Origin: Polychytrium aggregatum
Lineage: Eukaryota; Chytridiomycota; Chytridiomycetes; Polychytriales
Direction: 5' to 3'
Length of the DNA: 64,000 nucleotides
Assembly: GCF_025602895.1 (NCBI RefSeq)
Contig: NW_026516250.1
Coordinates: 1 to 64,000, forward strand
Part shown: piece by piece, positions 30,601 through 42,304 of the stretch
Position numbering within the stretch: the stretch's first letter is position 1
Layout: the number at the start of each line of letters is the position of its first letter
The notes under the pieces: model-generated
What the model was told of the DNA's origin: nothing
Database searches by the model: none
What the model saw: the letters and a program-made list of their open reading frames with translations, nothing else
Program-made: the position numbers and the translations under genes

Positions 30601-33600
30601 TTCTGCCTGCATGCCTGCAGATGCGTATATGCATATACTAGCAAGCTAACATATTGATTCATTTGACTTGATCTTGGCGGATCTACACACGCCCAAACAG
30701 CGACACAGACTGACTCGCCATATCCTGACTCACTTGTCTCGAGCGAATACTTCTACGAGAACACGGGCGATACAATGGCCGTCAGTCTTCTCGACACCTT
30801 TGTTGATTTTGGTGCGTGTTCGCGCTATCGCCTCATCGAGAGCCAAACGATCCGAATCTCCAACAACACCAAGGGCAAAATGTCGTGTGTCTGGATCATG
30901 CCGGGCGAGACAACGGGGTAGGTGACTCGTAGCGGCGATGGCGTTGTGGCCCTGATGATGTGGCTTCAGCAAAGTCTTGATACTGGCCATCACGAACCGT
31001 CGCGAATCGGCGCGAATCAGCGCGAGCCATCGTGAATCAGCGCCAGACGCTCTTGTCTTCATAGCCCAAGCAATCTGGGACTGACTTCGTGTCATCTGTG
31101 CGACAGGGAAGAGCCCATCTTCTCGGTATCGCCATCCATCATGGACATCCAGCCAAGATGCATTGCCGAGTTCAGGGTGGACTTTCGACCCATAATGGAC
31201 AACTCTTTCTACGGAGCGCAACTCGAGTGCTTTATATACTTCAAAAGCATGCGCAACTTTCGTCTCGTCAACGAAGACACGTTCACTCCGCCATGGTGCT
31301 TGACGCCAACGATCTCTGGGTAAGGCATCGGCACACCTGCAACTCGACCCATTCTGTCCCCATCCTTGGGCTCCGATACTCACCTCGCGGCTCTCCGCTG
31401 TTCTGCTTGGCTCGTGCTATCCGCAGCAACACATTCCCTCCAGGAGAAGAGTCCTTCATCCCGAAAATCAACTTTGGCACCACTCGACTTGATTTCACGC
31501 CTTGCCATGTCGACAAATCCATATACCGCACCGTGGGCATCTTCAATGCCGGCGACACCCCTGTCAAGTTTGCGTTCATGGACAATCACCCCCACTCCAT
31601 GCTTGGCATCGGTGGTGGTGGTGCCCTGATCTCGTCAGGCGCTGACACGCCATTCTCAGTCAAGCCTCGCACTGGTCTCTTGCACAAGAATGAGTCGCAA
31701 TTGATCGTGTTCCGGTTCTCGCCGTCTGAGCAGCGGTTGTACGAGCAATCGCTGAAGTGCTTCTTCAACAGTTCGTCCGTCAACAGCTACGTATGTATCC
31801 ACGTCGCGATCGTGGACGGGGTGTGAGCTCCTGATTCCTTCGACATGCCACTGCACTGTGATCGGTTGCGTTGTTGTTCCTGGTGCTCCGAGTATACTCT
31901 GATAGTTTCGCTTGATCCTCCAGGACATACAAACAAAAGGAATAGGCTACTACCCACAGATATCGTTCGATAGCCAAAACACCATATGTTGCAAGCCCAC
32001 CTGTATCGGGGCTGTGACCAAGAAGGCGTTCTGCGTCCGAAACGACTCCCGAATCCATGTCAATTTCGAGGTTGGTGGCTCCAAGGGCCGCTCCTGTATA
32101 CTGCGGCACTGCGCGTAACAGTGTGATGCGATGCGGTATTGCTGATGTATCCGTGACTGCACAGTGGCGCTGTGGCAAATAGTCAGCAGTGGAGTCGAAC
32201 AGATGGCCATTGGATGAACACGGGTGATATGTGGCGGCAACTCGACGGCGACGATCGCTGATGTGTTTCTGAACCGATCGCTTTGCAACACTCTCAAAAC
32301 CAGTGGCGAGTTCCAAAGCAGTACTCTTCGCTTGTGACCATCACGCCTGTCCGGGGTCGTCTCTCGCCAAACTCAACCGAGACGCTGACATGCACCTTCA
32401 CCCCAATGAGCGTCAAGAACTGGACACTCAAGCTCCCATGCTACTACTATCACGAGTCGCCAGACTCTGAGACCATCATCAAGGAGTCTGGTCCCCGGCG
32501 CACAACCCTGACGGTCATCGGCCAGGGCACACTTGGACGAATCGTGTCGGAGCCCAAGGATATTGACTTTGGCGCCATCCTCGTCAACACCGTCGTCGAG
32601 AAGGAGATTGTGCTCTTCAATCGATGCGAATGTGATGTGGTATACAGCCTGGAAATCTACCGACAAGAGGCCAAGCATGAGGTCAAGGAGAGCCCCAAGC
32701 GCGCGGCCCCGGGAAGTCCAAAGTCCACGCGCTTCTCGAACGTCCACACCCTCGACGACGACTGGGCCGACGACCCTGAGGCCGAGACAGAGGTGGTTTC
32801 CGAAGACTACACCACGCCGCTAGTCAATAGCGTCAAAGGTGCGTCTCTGGGCGTTGATTTGCTTCGCTGGTCAGCGGCCCCAAATGAGCATTGTCGCTCC
32901 AAGCAACGCTGGCTCAGTGGAACTCATCCCAGGTTTCTCCAATTGTCGTTCGCTGGTTCTGCTCAGAGTCGGAGCTTGAAGTCCTCCAAACACACGCGGT
33001 TCTGCCTGCACGTTCCCATCACACTCTCAAGCTGAGGGCGTGTCTGAAAGAGCAAACGCACCAGATGTTTACGATATTCTACAGGCTGACCCGTGAGTCT
33101 CATATCCATCATACATGTGACGATGTCTCGCAGCTACTGTGGCGTTGAATCAAGCATTGGCACCAGAGTCCGATGCAACACCTGAACCAGCACATGCCAC
33201 GGCATTGTTCGCTCTTATCCCGCAACATCGTGTCTCATTCATTCTACAACCATATTTCAGTCCAGAGCCTCGAGGAAGGATATCTTGACTCCAACACACA
33301 TCTCAACACATCCATGACCATCAACATTGTGAGTGCACTCTCTGCCTGTCCGGTTGCTGCGGGCCGGCAAATGTCACTCGTTCTCGGCTCGCAAGAGCCC
33401 TAACACCCAGCATCGCTATGCAACCGATATGTCTTTCGGCCCGACTAAATATGCAGCAAAACAAGTATCATCTGTGCAACGTCTCTGCAACTGGCGTCCA
33501 TCCCTCAGTTCAGGCGACTGACATTCGCTGCGAAAGTAAGTCATCCAAGTCGTCACTCATAGGTCGAATTGGGAGGGGATTCGTGGTATCAGGCGCCGGA

Positions 33601-36600
33601 AGGAACCGCGGCAAGTGCGCTTATCTCTGCGAGCATCACCAGACATCAGCAAAACGGCCATGTGGAAGCTGTTTTCAATCGATCGCTTCAACGACATTCT
33701 GAAAGTTGTCGGCAACGACCGTGGCACACTCGAGGTACGTTTCTGGTGCATGTTGTCGTCCTGCAGGCTTCAGTCGCACCCAGCGCACGCATGCATACTC
33801 AGAGCCAAACGCACCAACCTCACTCCTGCATCCCCCCTCGCTCAACAGGCCGACATTGCGCGTGGATTCGGCGGCGAGTGTTCCTTCCCGACCGACTCGG
33901 TGCCGATTCTGTCCCCCGAAGAAATCGACGCCAATACCGTGACCTTTGACTTTGGGTCGACGCCGCTCGGGTAGGCTGCGAGAGGGCGTGTGGCCGGCGA
34001 GCTTTTGAGTGTTTTGTGGCTGTGGTATCAAATGCGATACGTGGCGGGACTGGCTTGATTTTTGCTTTACTCGATACTAATCTGAGGGTTGTCGACGAAC
34101 ACTCAGCTCGAAATCAACGGTGGTGCACATGAGCCTCAAGAACTCTGGCGTTGTTCCAGTCGAATGGGCGTTCAACTTTCCCAACGACCTTGAGGTACAC
34201 GGACTCGCCTGGCAGAGACTGTTTCTTGCTCGTAGTCGAATCAACCACCGTCGATTCGTATGCCGATGCTCACATTACAGGAATACTTTGATGATGCAGG
34301 TGGAGATCGAGCACTGGGCCGACCCTGGCGACTACACCGAGGAGCAGCTCCATCACAACCTCATTCTCGATAACAATCTCTTCACTATCACGCCAAAGGT
34401 CAGTCGCCTTGTGCACTCTTGCGTAGGGATGCCGACTCTACCGCTAATAACCTCAAGTGCCCTCGATTCGCAATGCAGTCTGGATGCCTGCAGCCAGACG
34501 AGTCCATACATGTGGTGATGACATACTCCCACGAGTTCTCAGGGTCTCATCGGCTGCCGGTGGTTTTCAAGCTCAAGAACGGGAGCTCCACCACGACTGT
34601 CTTTGGCGGAAAGGAGGTCTTGATCAAGTTCTCGGGATACTCGATCCCAAACGGCAAAAAGTTCATTCACTTTCACACCAGCCAACATACCTTTTCCCCT
34701 GTCGACATTGGAACGATGGATCCACCCGCTCAGGTGGGTGAATATGTGATGGATGAGTGCTGTTCTTGGCGGCCCAGGTTAAATCCATTCATTTGGGCAA
34801 GAAGAGTAGCTCACCGTGCAACTGATCCGCCGCCGTGTGTGCAGACCTACGAGCTCATCAACCGCGGGACCATACCACTCAACTATTCGATCGATCTCTC
34901 AGCGCTAGATTGGGTAAGAGGGGCGGTATCTTGAGTTGTCATGCCATGCTTGCTGGACCGAGACTACCTGTATCTCTGTGGGATCCCGATGTCTGCTGTG
35001 ATGCCCGAGCTGCATCAGCATCGTTTGTGGCACAGGTTTTGATTTATTCTGGTCATATCAAGCCTTGATATTCTGATCATCCGGTTTGCGCCTCTGCCAT
35101 CGCAGCTAAGAGCAGAGGGGTGCGACTTCCCCATATTCGAGTGTCGACAGTCCGGCGGCACTATCTCCCCGAATGGCATCGAGCAGATCGAGTGGATTTT
35201 CAGGCCACTCGAGGTGCGGGAGTACGAGGTGGATGTCCCTATCACTGTCGCCGACGGCAAGACAACAATGATCACATTCCGGGGATTCGGAGAACAGCAT
35301 CTGGTAAGTGTCGCCTGTGAAAGCGAGCTGATGGCCATGGACGCCGTGCTAACCCCCACGATATCACACACTATCAGCAACGTGGTACCGCCGACACCGA
35401 CAAGGAGGACCCAAAACACTATGTCGATCGCATCCCCAGTGTGCAGGAGCTGGCCATACCTGAGCAAATTGCAGTGCTGTCGTTGGTGAGCTGCAGCTTG
35501 GTGCCGAAAGCGGGTTGTTGGGCATCGTTGGGTGCACAGTTGCCAGTGACAAGCTTGGCCAAAGGGGTGATACGTTGTCTATGTGACTCGGACTCACGAA
35601 ACCGACACGTTCGCCGGGCTATCTGCGCTGTGCAATATCCATTTGCAGGAGCGAATCAATTTTGGGTACGTACCGCTTGGCTCTGTTCTCCGACAGATTA
35701 TCGTCATCAAAAACACAACCATGGATTCAGAACTGTCCTTCAAGTGGATCTTGAACAACATGCAACTGGAACAGCGAGATCGTATGTATACGTTCCTTTG
35801 CAGTGCATACTATCCCTGTGAACGCGACTGCACCCACATCCGCGAGAGCGACGACGAACCCGCGATCACGAGGATGGAGTCTCCTTTGGAAGCCTCGTGT
35901 CTGGCGCTTGAATCGACTTGTGTCTGATACGCCGTCTCGACATAGGGTTCAAAATCACTCCTTCTTCCGGCTCTTTGAAGCCGAATGAAAGTGGTGTTTG
36001 CAAGGTCGTGATTGTGCCCAGCAAAGAGCCCCGGGTGTACAACCTCAACATTGGATGCGAGATCACCAATGAAACCAAAAAGGTATGCACGAGCCTATCC
36101 ATCAACTCAATCTGTGGGGACAAGCCCATATAGGATCGCGGCTCGGTGCTCTCCAAGGCGCTGACGAATCGGCTATCGTGCTATCGACAGGCCGAATACA
36201 CCGCCAAATACGAGCAGTACGAGACGGCGGTCCGCGAGGGCAGAGAGCCGCCGTTTCTGTTCCGAAGCGACACTCGCGCCGGGAACTCTACTGGACTTTC
36301 AAGTGCCCAATCCAAGGGTGACGGGATCACAGCCCCAGGCAGCGCACGCTCAGCAAGCGATATCCGCAGAACCAAGTACAAGGCGCTGCCTCCCATCACG
36401 CCGCCCCAGACAGGCTCGCCGGGCAAGCCCGCATCGTCGCCGAATGCTCCCAACTCGACTGCCGAAGCCGGAGCCGGACAGCGGCCTTCGAAAAGCAGCA
36501 GATCCAGCAATGGCCCAAACCCATCAGAGATACCCGAGCTGCTGAGGGCCCAGTCGGGACTTTCAAGTGAGTTATTGTCTATCGCAAGCCGCGATGCAAT

Positions 36601-37708
36601 TGGCGAATGTGTTCCGGGTTTGATCGCACGGCCGCGCCGTGAGACACCAACGCAAGGCTGCGACTGTCAGCCTTATACTCACTTCGAGCAATCGCTCTCA
36701 ATCCTTTGTGGGCCACTGCTATCGGTTTCGCGCCTTGTTCATCGCCCCGCAGACTACGCCGACATTTCTCAGTACGACATGCCAATGCCGCCAACACCGT
36801 TCCTGCTCTACTTGTCGATCGTGGCCGAGTCGCTTCCGGTAAATGAGTTCAGAACCAGGTTCAGGGACTTTGACACGTATTATCACGAGAAGATGCCGTT
36901 CTACACGGAGCTCAGCTCGATGGTGCGTTGTACTTGAATTCCGCCAGTGGCCCTATTGGTGTATTGTGGCTGCAGCGCAAAGGAACGCAAAAGTCCAGAC
37001 ATTCGAGGCTCGCCGCTTTGTTCTAATGCCAAACTGCATGACGTGCCGACACGGTTCTAACGGCCTCGCTGTTGCCTATGGACGCACAGCAGTCAGAGAG
37101 CGACGACTATCTTGCTGAATCAGACCAACGCGACAGCCTTGACGCAACTCCGGAGTGTCAGGACATATGCCTATGGGCCCTTTCACAGGGACTCAATGAC
37201 ATTATCCAGGAGTTTGAGGTGCAGAACTTTATCGAGTTTGTGCACCTGGACCCACTGCCATTCCATGCACAGTTCTCCAACCAGCCTTGCAACGGGATCT
37301 ATCTGCCCGAGAGTGGTGCACATTTCAAGCGATCCAAGAGTCACCATGAGAGCGCCCTGAGCCGGTTGACGCCGGGAGGGCCTGAGGTGCCCGGATACGG
37401 GCCAACGACAGGCATCTACAACCGATGCATCGTCGAGGACGCCGAGGCAAACGTGCAGCAGGACATTCTGACGTAAGTGGCTGGGAACAGATGCCGATGC
37501 GGATGTCGGCACGGCAGTGAGCATTGACACAATAGCTGCAGCGGACACTGACACAGCTGTCTATCAACCCTGTTTGTGGCGGGGCCTCAGGTCGCCCGAG
37601 TTCCAGAATGTGTGCGAGAGCATCCTGGAGGGCACAATATTCAATTTGATCCAGGAAGCGAACGTTGACGAGTTTGAGATGACGAGGCGATACATGTCGG
37701 TGATCTGA
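27677..37708 (+). CDS. CFAP65: Cilia- and flagella-associated protein 65 (CFAP65/CCDC108)
   Basis: Axonemal protein of the central-pair/flagellar apparatus with a series of ASH/MSP-type immunoglobulin-like domains. About 32 exons, most with clear GT-AG ends; the first twelve are 27677-27879, 28052-28229, 28389-28670, 28838-29047, 29197-29304, 29436-29541, 29694-29809, 29974-30129, 30224-30355, 30478-30553, 30701-30917 and 31107-31319. Colinear family matches include FGIDCAELVHFTHW, GEHIKSLVVKN, IPITFRPVAK, LSNNTKGKM-type (ISNNTKGKMSCVW), MSLKNSGVVPVEWAF, YKALPPITPP and the last exon ending FEMTRRYMSVI at 37706. The second exon join (HFTHW + EPGGEHIK) and the exon at 32904 were set by frame and homology. 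Intron 3 starts GCAAGT (GC-AG). The gene implies a motile flagellated stage. Confidence 0.93.
29575..29630 (+). repeat. 20-bp tandem repeat in a CFAP65 intron
   Basis: The unit AATGCTCCCAGGACTCATGC occurs twice in full and a third time in part within the intron after the exon ending at 29541. The first two copies are identical. Confidence 0.85.
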
Positions 37709-38763
37709 CGTGTGGATATCGTCGCGAGCGGGCACAGCGATCTGGGCCCGACAGCCGTCACGACAGGAGGCCAATACACTTGCTGCCATGATCTGCCTTG
37801 AGGATTGCATCACATCGAGGTGGATTGCACCACAACGAAGACGAGCTGCTCCCCATGCAGACGTCCTCTGCCTTTTTGAACAGGACGTGCCAGCCGGGGT
37901 TTCACGGCCTAAGCAAACTCCGCCATTGGCACGTGTCAGCGGTTAAGCCTTTTCAGCGAGAGCGGCGTCTCTCGCCCAGCATGCAGGTGCACTGTCGACT
38001 GCGGGCTGCCCTCGCCGAGAGCCGCGAGAGAAGCAGGCGTTCTCGCTGTGTTCCTCGAATGCAAGTCGCTTTTGGTTTCTTTCACCGAGGCCAGACTCTG
38101 CCCTCCATCAACCAACACTCCTCCGGCCAGCACTCCTCCGGCCAGCTACCCGTCAGCCTCGCTGCACAGTTGCTTCTCCCCGCAGCGACTCGAACGGCGC
38201 TCTTGGTGGCTTCTCAACTGCGCATCCGCATCGCTGCCATTCTGCGCTCTCGTCTCCCCAGTCTTCCCCACCACCCAAGTCCTCCTCTCAGGGCTGGTGG
38301 ATTCCTGACCATCTAGACTCTCGCCGCCGCCACTCTTCCCACACCCTCGCGACAGCAAGCCGGCCGACAACCATGCCCAGCCCTTCTGTCACCCCAGCGG
38401 TCTCTGGAGACCTGCGTCAATGTAAATGCTGTTCCAGTTCGCTGCTCGCTTTCAAGGGAGAGATGGGGGGGGTCCGTCGGGGCGACATCGAACGCATGGT
38501 CCTGCCATCCCCAAACGGGGGGTTGGGCAATCCACCCATCGCCGTTTGGGAAATCATGCCGTGGCCGCTCGCTCGCTCGCTCGTCCGGCCCGTCTGTCCG
38601 TCAGGACCTGCTCGCCGCCATCGTTTGGTCGCTGACTATATCAGCCTGAGCCGCCCCGTCTCTGCTTCCTGTTCTTGTCCTTGCGTTTGCCTTTTGCTCC
38701 TTGTCGTTGTGATTCACTTGGTGGCTCGCAGCAAGCGACTGTGATCTCTGTCTGCTCGACGCC
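37709..38763. other. Intergenic, 1055 bp, no gene recognised
   Basis: Contains the CFAP65 3' end and the promoter of the BTB gene. Direct repeats CACTCCTCCGGCCAG occur at 38118-38146, a G-run GGGGGGG at about 38465, and CGCTCGCTCGCTCG at 38570-38585. Several short frames here lack domain or codon support. Confidence 0.4.
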
Positions 38764-40913
38764 ATGTCCACCGCCGATGACATGTCGTCTACCGATCCTG
38801 CAACGTCTGCTGACGGCGATCCCAATCTCTCCGCACCCTCTGTCGATCCAGCCAATATTGAAAAGAGCTTCACCGACGCCACAGCCAGTCCCGCAGCCAG
38901 CAAGATATCGTCCAAGGCCAAGACCCTTGCCAAGTCAGCGTCGTCAGCCTCGCTCCCGCGGGATCAGTCAGCCGTTTCAACTACGTCGTCCCTGTCGGAG
39001 GTGTCCGAGAGGAGGCTTGCACAGGGCATCGTGGGCTCGCTCACATCGCTGATTCCAAACTCGATCCAAACTTCTGTCAACACCGTTATCGGCATGAGAG
39101 AAAAGACTCGTAAGTGGTGTCGGACGGGGTGCTTCTCGTGGTGGTGAGGGTGTATTGCCTGGAGGCGAGGATGGCATGGGCATGCTAGACTCTGTTCACC
39201 AACCACCAAGCCGCTGCCACCCGCTCAAGACGGTGGCTGTCTTGGACTCATACACATGGAGATGGCAGCCTAAGCACCTCCGCCGATCACCTGCTGCTGA
39301 GCATCCTGGTCGATTGCAGCCTCGATCAATACCGCTGCGCCGCGAGTTGCTGCGACTGTGCCAGGCTCATGTTCGAACCCCTTTCTTTTCCAGCGGCGGA
39401 GTGGTATCACTTTGTGTCCGAAGGTGTCGCAAATGCTGCAGTCAGTGGTAAGCACAATAGCATGTCGGGCGGACTGGCAAAAGCGCGAGCCATGGTCCTT
39501 CCGCCTCCGCTCACAGTGCGAGCAGTTGGATCTTCCCTCGCAGTATGAGCAGTCGGATTTACTCGTGTGCTTTTTGGTCGATTGCAGCGGCGGTTGTCAT
39601 CAAAAAATCACCGATCCCTGATGCAATCGCCTCCATCACTGGCTCCACGAGCGAGGGGCCCGAGGCACCCGAGGACACGGCCGACCTCGAGCAAAAGATC
39701 ATGAACGTCAGCCAGATCCTAGTCGGCACGACGGTCGCTGCCACCGGCATCATGGCCAAGGCTGCCGTTCGTGCCGGGGCCGCTTACAAGCGCACCCCCG
39801 GATTCAGCGACAACAAAGACGTTGAGCAGCGAACCAAGCGATTCCAGAAGGTCTACGACGTGCGCGAGAAGTTGATTCGGGTGGCCGAATGTCCCGGTGC
39901 CATGCCCCTTGCGGCCCTGGTCGATGCGGCAACGCAGACAGATGACCTCGAGTTTGACGCCCATCTGATGCCTCACGAGCAGGGGCATCCCGACGATGGC
40001 GACGGTCATGATGCGGCCCTGCTCAATCCGAGTCGTGGCCTCAAGAAAAAGATCAGCGGCATCCTCATCTCGGGCGCCACGATGGTGGCGTCGTCGATTC
40101 TGGAGCGTGGGACCAATCTGGTGCTCAAGTCGCCCGGGGCTGCGGAGCCCGTTGGGTCGGCAGAAGGATCGCCCACGAGCCAGCCCACCCTGCGTAAACG
40201 TGATAGTATCGCCAGTCTGCGTAAGAAAGACAGCTCGTCGAGCCTCTCTCGCCACGGCGAATCCAAGAGCCACTTGCGGACCTTGAATGTCGGCGGGGCG
40301 GTCTTTACGACCACGGTAATGACCTTGACGGCCGACGAAAACTCGGAGTTGGCACATTGGTTTGGAGCCAAAGCGTCAACGGGCACTCCTGCGATGTCGC
40401 CCTCTGCTCAAGCCACGCCGTCGAGCCCGTCCAAGGAGCATGTTCTGGACGACGACAAGGCTGGACACCTGGTCTTGAAGGACGGTGTCTATCACATCGA
40501 CCGCGAAGGTAAGGAAGCTGCGTGGGCGGAAGCATCGCCGTACTCCCAGACTGCCACATGGTACTAACCTTATGGACATGCATTGGCATCTAGGCAAGCA
40601 CTTCCACCACGTCCTCAACTACCTGCGGCATGGCTGTCGCGTTGAAGCCGTGGAAGACGCCCTCCCGGACGATTATGTATCTCTATGCGAAATCTACGCC
40701 GAGGCAGTCTTTTACAACCTCGAGAAGCTGGCCGCCGTGGTCGAGACCAAGATGATCGAGTCCAAGACGCAGAAGCTAACGACACGGATCCGACACGATG
40801 TCTATGAGCTTGTCCTCTGCATCCTCCAACACCACATCTTCCTGAACACTCTCTTCAGCATCATCACAGGGAGCGTCATTGGCGCGCTGCTGTGGCTCAT
40901 TTTCATGTCCTAG
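38764..40913 (+). CDS. BTB/POZ (KCTD/T1-type) protein with C-terminal membrane anchor
   Basis: Four exons (38764-39109, 39394-39447, 39588-40508, 40594-40913; TACTAAC before the last) give 546 residues. The first third is Ser/Ala-rich and ends in SLTSLIPNSIQTSVNTVIG, followed by AEWYHFVSEGVANAAVS and a hydrophobic stretch ILVGTTVAATGIMAKAAV. The T1-type BTB fold begins at about residue 364, LNVGGAVFTTTVMTL, and the intron splits its conserved DGVYHIDREG/KHFHHVLNYLRHG. A C-terminal helix LFSIITGSVIGALLWLIFMS looks like a tail anchor. KCTD proteins are usually soluble cullin-3 or channel adaptors with the BTB near the N-terminus, so a late BTB followed by a membrane anchor is unusual. Role unknown. 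Confidence 0.8.
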
Positions 40914-41663
40914 ACGGGCGAGGCACCAGGAGGCATGGATAGACAGCTCTGCGCTTTCCCGGCCCCACCCTCAAGCGCAACCGCACTGAGGGACATGCCC
41001 GCAGCATGCTGCAGCCCGGTTCGCGGAGATGTCGGCTGTCGCTATCCTTTAGAGCCTCCCTTCCCTTTTGCCGTTCTCTGCTGTCTCTCGTTCAACACCA
41101 ATGCCCACAACCATGAACTGTTTCAAGCATTCGTATTTCAAATTTTGCACCACAAAGCCTCCCCTCTGCACAAGCCTGGCGCCCGACTTCAGCCCAAACG
41201 CCTTTGGTCCATTTCCCAGGGGTGGCCTCGCTCCATCTTCTCTGGCCGGCTGGCTGGCTGGCTCGTCCCCAGTAGGATAGCAACACTCGCCAGCCACACC
41301 TGCCTCGAGAACCCCTCTGCTCGTTGCTGCACATATCCTCTTGCCGTTGTCTTTGCTCGTTTGTTCCGTTACTGTTTTGCTTGCTTTTGTGTCGAACCCA
41401 TTGTGATTCCATTCCGGCGTCCTACCCCTACCTCGTACCGACTCGCTCATCCGACTCGCTCATCCGGCGCACCGAACCAACCCGGACGTCCTTCTTCCGC
41501 TGCTGCTTTCGTCACGGCGGCACATGCTCCACCCAACTCCTCTTCCTCTTTCCTTGCTCCAGATGATCTGCTCAATGTAGAAATTGATCCTCCTCCTCCT
41601 CTGTGCACTCGTGAGAATGATGATTGGTAGGCACATTGGTCAGACGTAAGGGGTGCTTTACAG
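40914..41663. other. Intergenic, 750 bp, no gene recognised
   Basis: Follows the BTB gene stop. A pyrimidine-rich stretch with GGCTGGCTGGCTGGCT at 41248-41264 and CCGACTCGCTCAT direct repeats at 41438-41464 are the only notable structures. The 231-codon frame across it has no recognisable features and is Ser/Pro/Phe-rich. Confidence 0.4.
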
Positions 41664-41964
41664 GCAATCCAATAAAAAACGGGACACCCAGGTTTTGACC
41701 ATTCATCGAATATTTTGTTACCCAATGTTATCGCGCGCTGGCCATGACCATTCGCCGGACAGTGTGGAATCGCGACGTCAATGCGGCGCGCAACATGATC
41801 ACAGTATGCAGGTCGATTGTGGAGATCGGAGAGCGACCGGCGGTCTTCACTCGGAGGCTGCCAAAGTGATCTGTTTTATTTCTTGTGGCTTTGCTTGACG
41901 CAAGCACAGCACATACTACATGTTCATGAAAACGGCTATGTTGTCCCGTTTTTTTTTTCTGAAT
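41664..41964 (+). mobile_element. 300-bp mini-element: Tc1/IS630 end fused to Fanzor tail (copy D)
   Basis: Bounded by inverted ends: left 41664-41688, containing AATAAAAAACGGGACA, and right 41942-41964, TGTCCCGTTTTTTTTTTC. The first 80 bases match, in reverse, the transposase 5' end of copy B (20330-20430), including ATGACCATTCGCCG; the element then switches directly to the Fanzor C-terminal motif. Nothing else of either gene remains. Size and ends are those of a MITE-like non-autonomous derivative that could be mobilised by a related transposase. Confidence 0.72.
41763..41869 (+). pseudogene. Fanzor C-terminal fragment, relic D
   Basis: Encodes VWNRDVNAARNM, then TVCRSIVEIGERPAVFTRR and LPK before a TGA. 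It matches the RuvC tail of copy C (WDRDINAARNM ... IITTGDRPGVF). Asp and the NAARN core are kept. Only about 35 codons survive. Confidence 0.78.
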
Positions 41965-42304
41965 AAAGTGTAGTGTATTGATCAAGGGCTCATTCGAAGG
42001 AAAGATAAGATCAGAGCAAGGGGGTAAGGAAGGCGGGGCGAATGTACATATTCAAAACTGCAGCGACTGGTGCACAAGACAGGCTTTGGTGTACCGTCGA
42101 GGGAGCACTTGGGCTCGCTTGTTGCCCAGTGAGGGCTACGAACTAGATACAGAAGGGCGATCCAAGGAGCCAAAAATTACGGAGACAGGAAAGGAGGAGG
42201 GGGTATGTCATGGGGTTCTGTGGGTGGGATGTGGTGGGGAAGCGCACCGGGTTGAAGCAGGCAATCACAACAGCAAGTACGTTGTCAGGGGCAGGTCAGA
42301 CTAG
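41965..42304. other. Intergenic, 340 bp
   Basis: Between copy D and the stop of the metalloprotease (-). Contains AATAAAG at 41963-41969 and G/A-rich sequence. No gene recognised. Confidence 0.35.

Noticed and set aside
40935-41630. 231-codon plus-strand frame between the BTB gene and copy D
   Set aside because: Starts without context, has biased Ser/Pro/Phe composition, no domain and no splice support.
41740-41869. A transposase-Fanzor fusion protein in copy D
   Set aside because: The ATG-initiated frame would give only about 40 residues lacking any catalytic domain of either enzyme, so it is a fused relic rather than a functional fusion.
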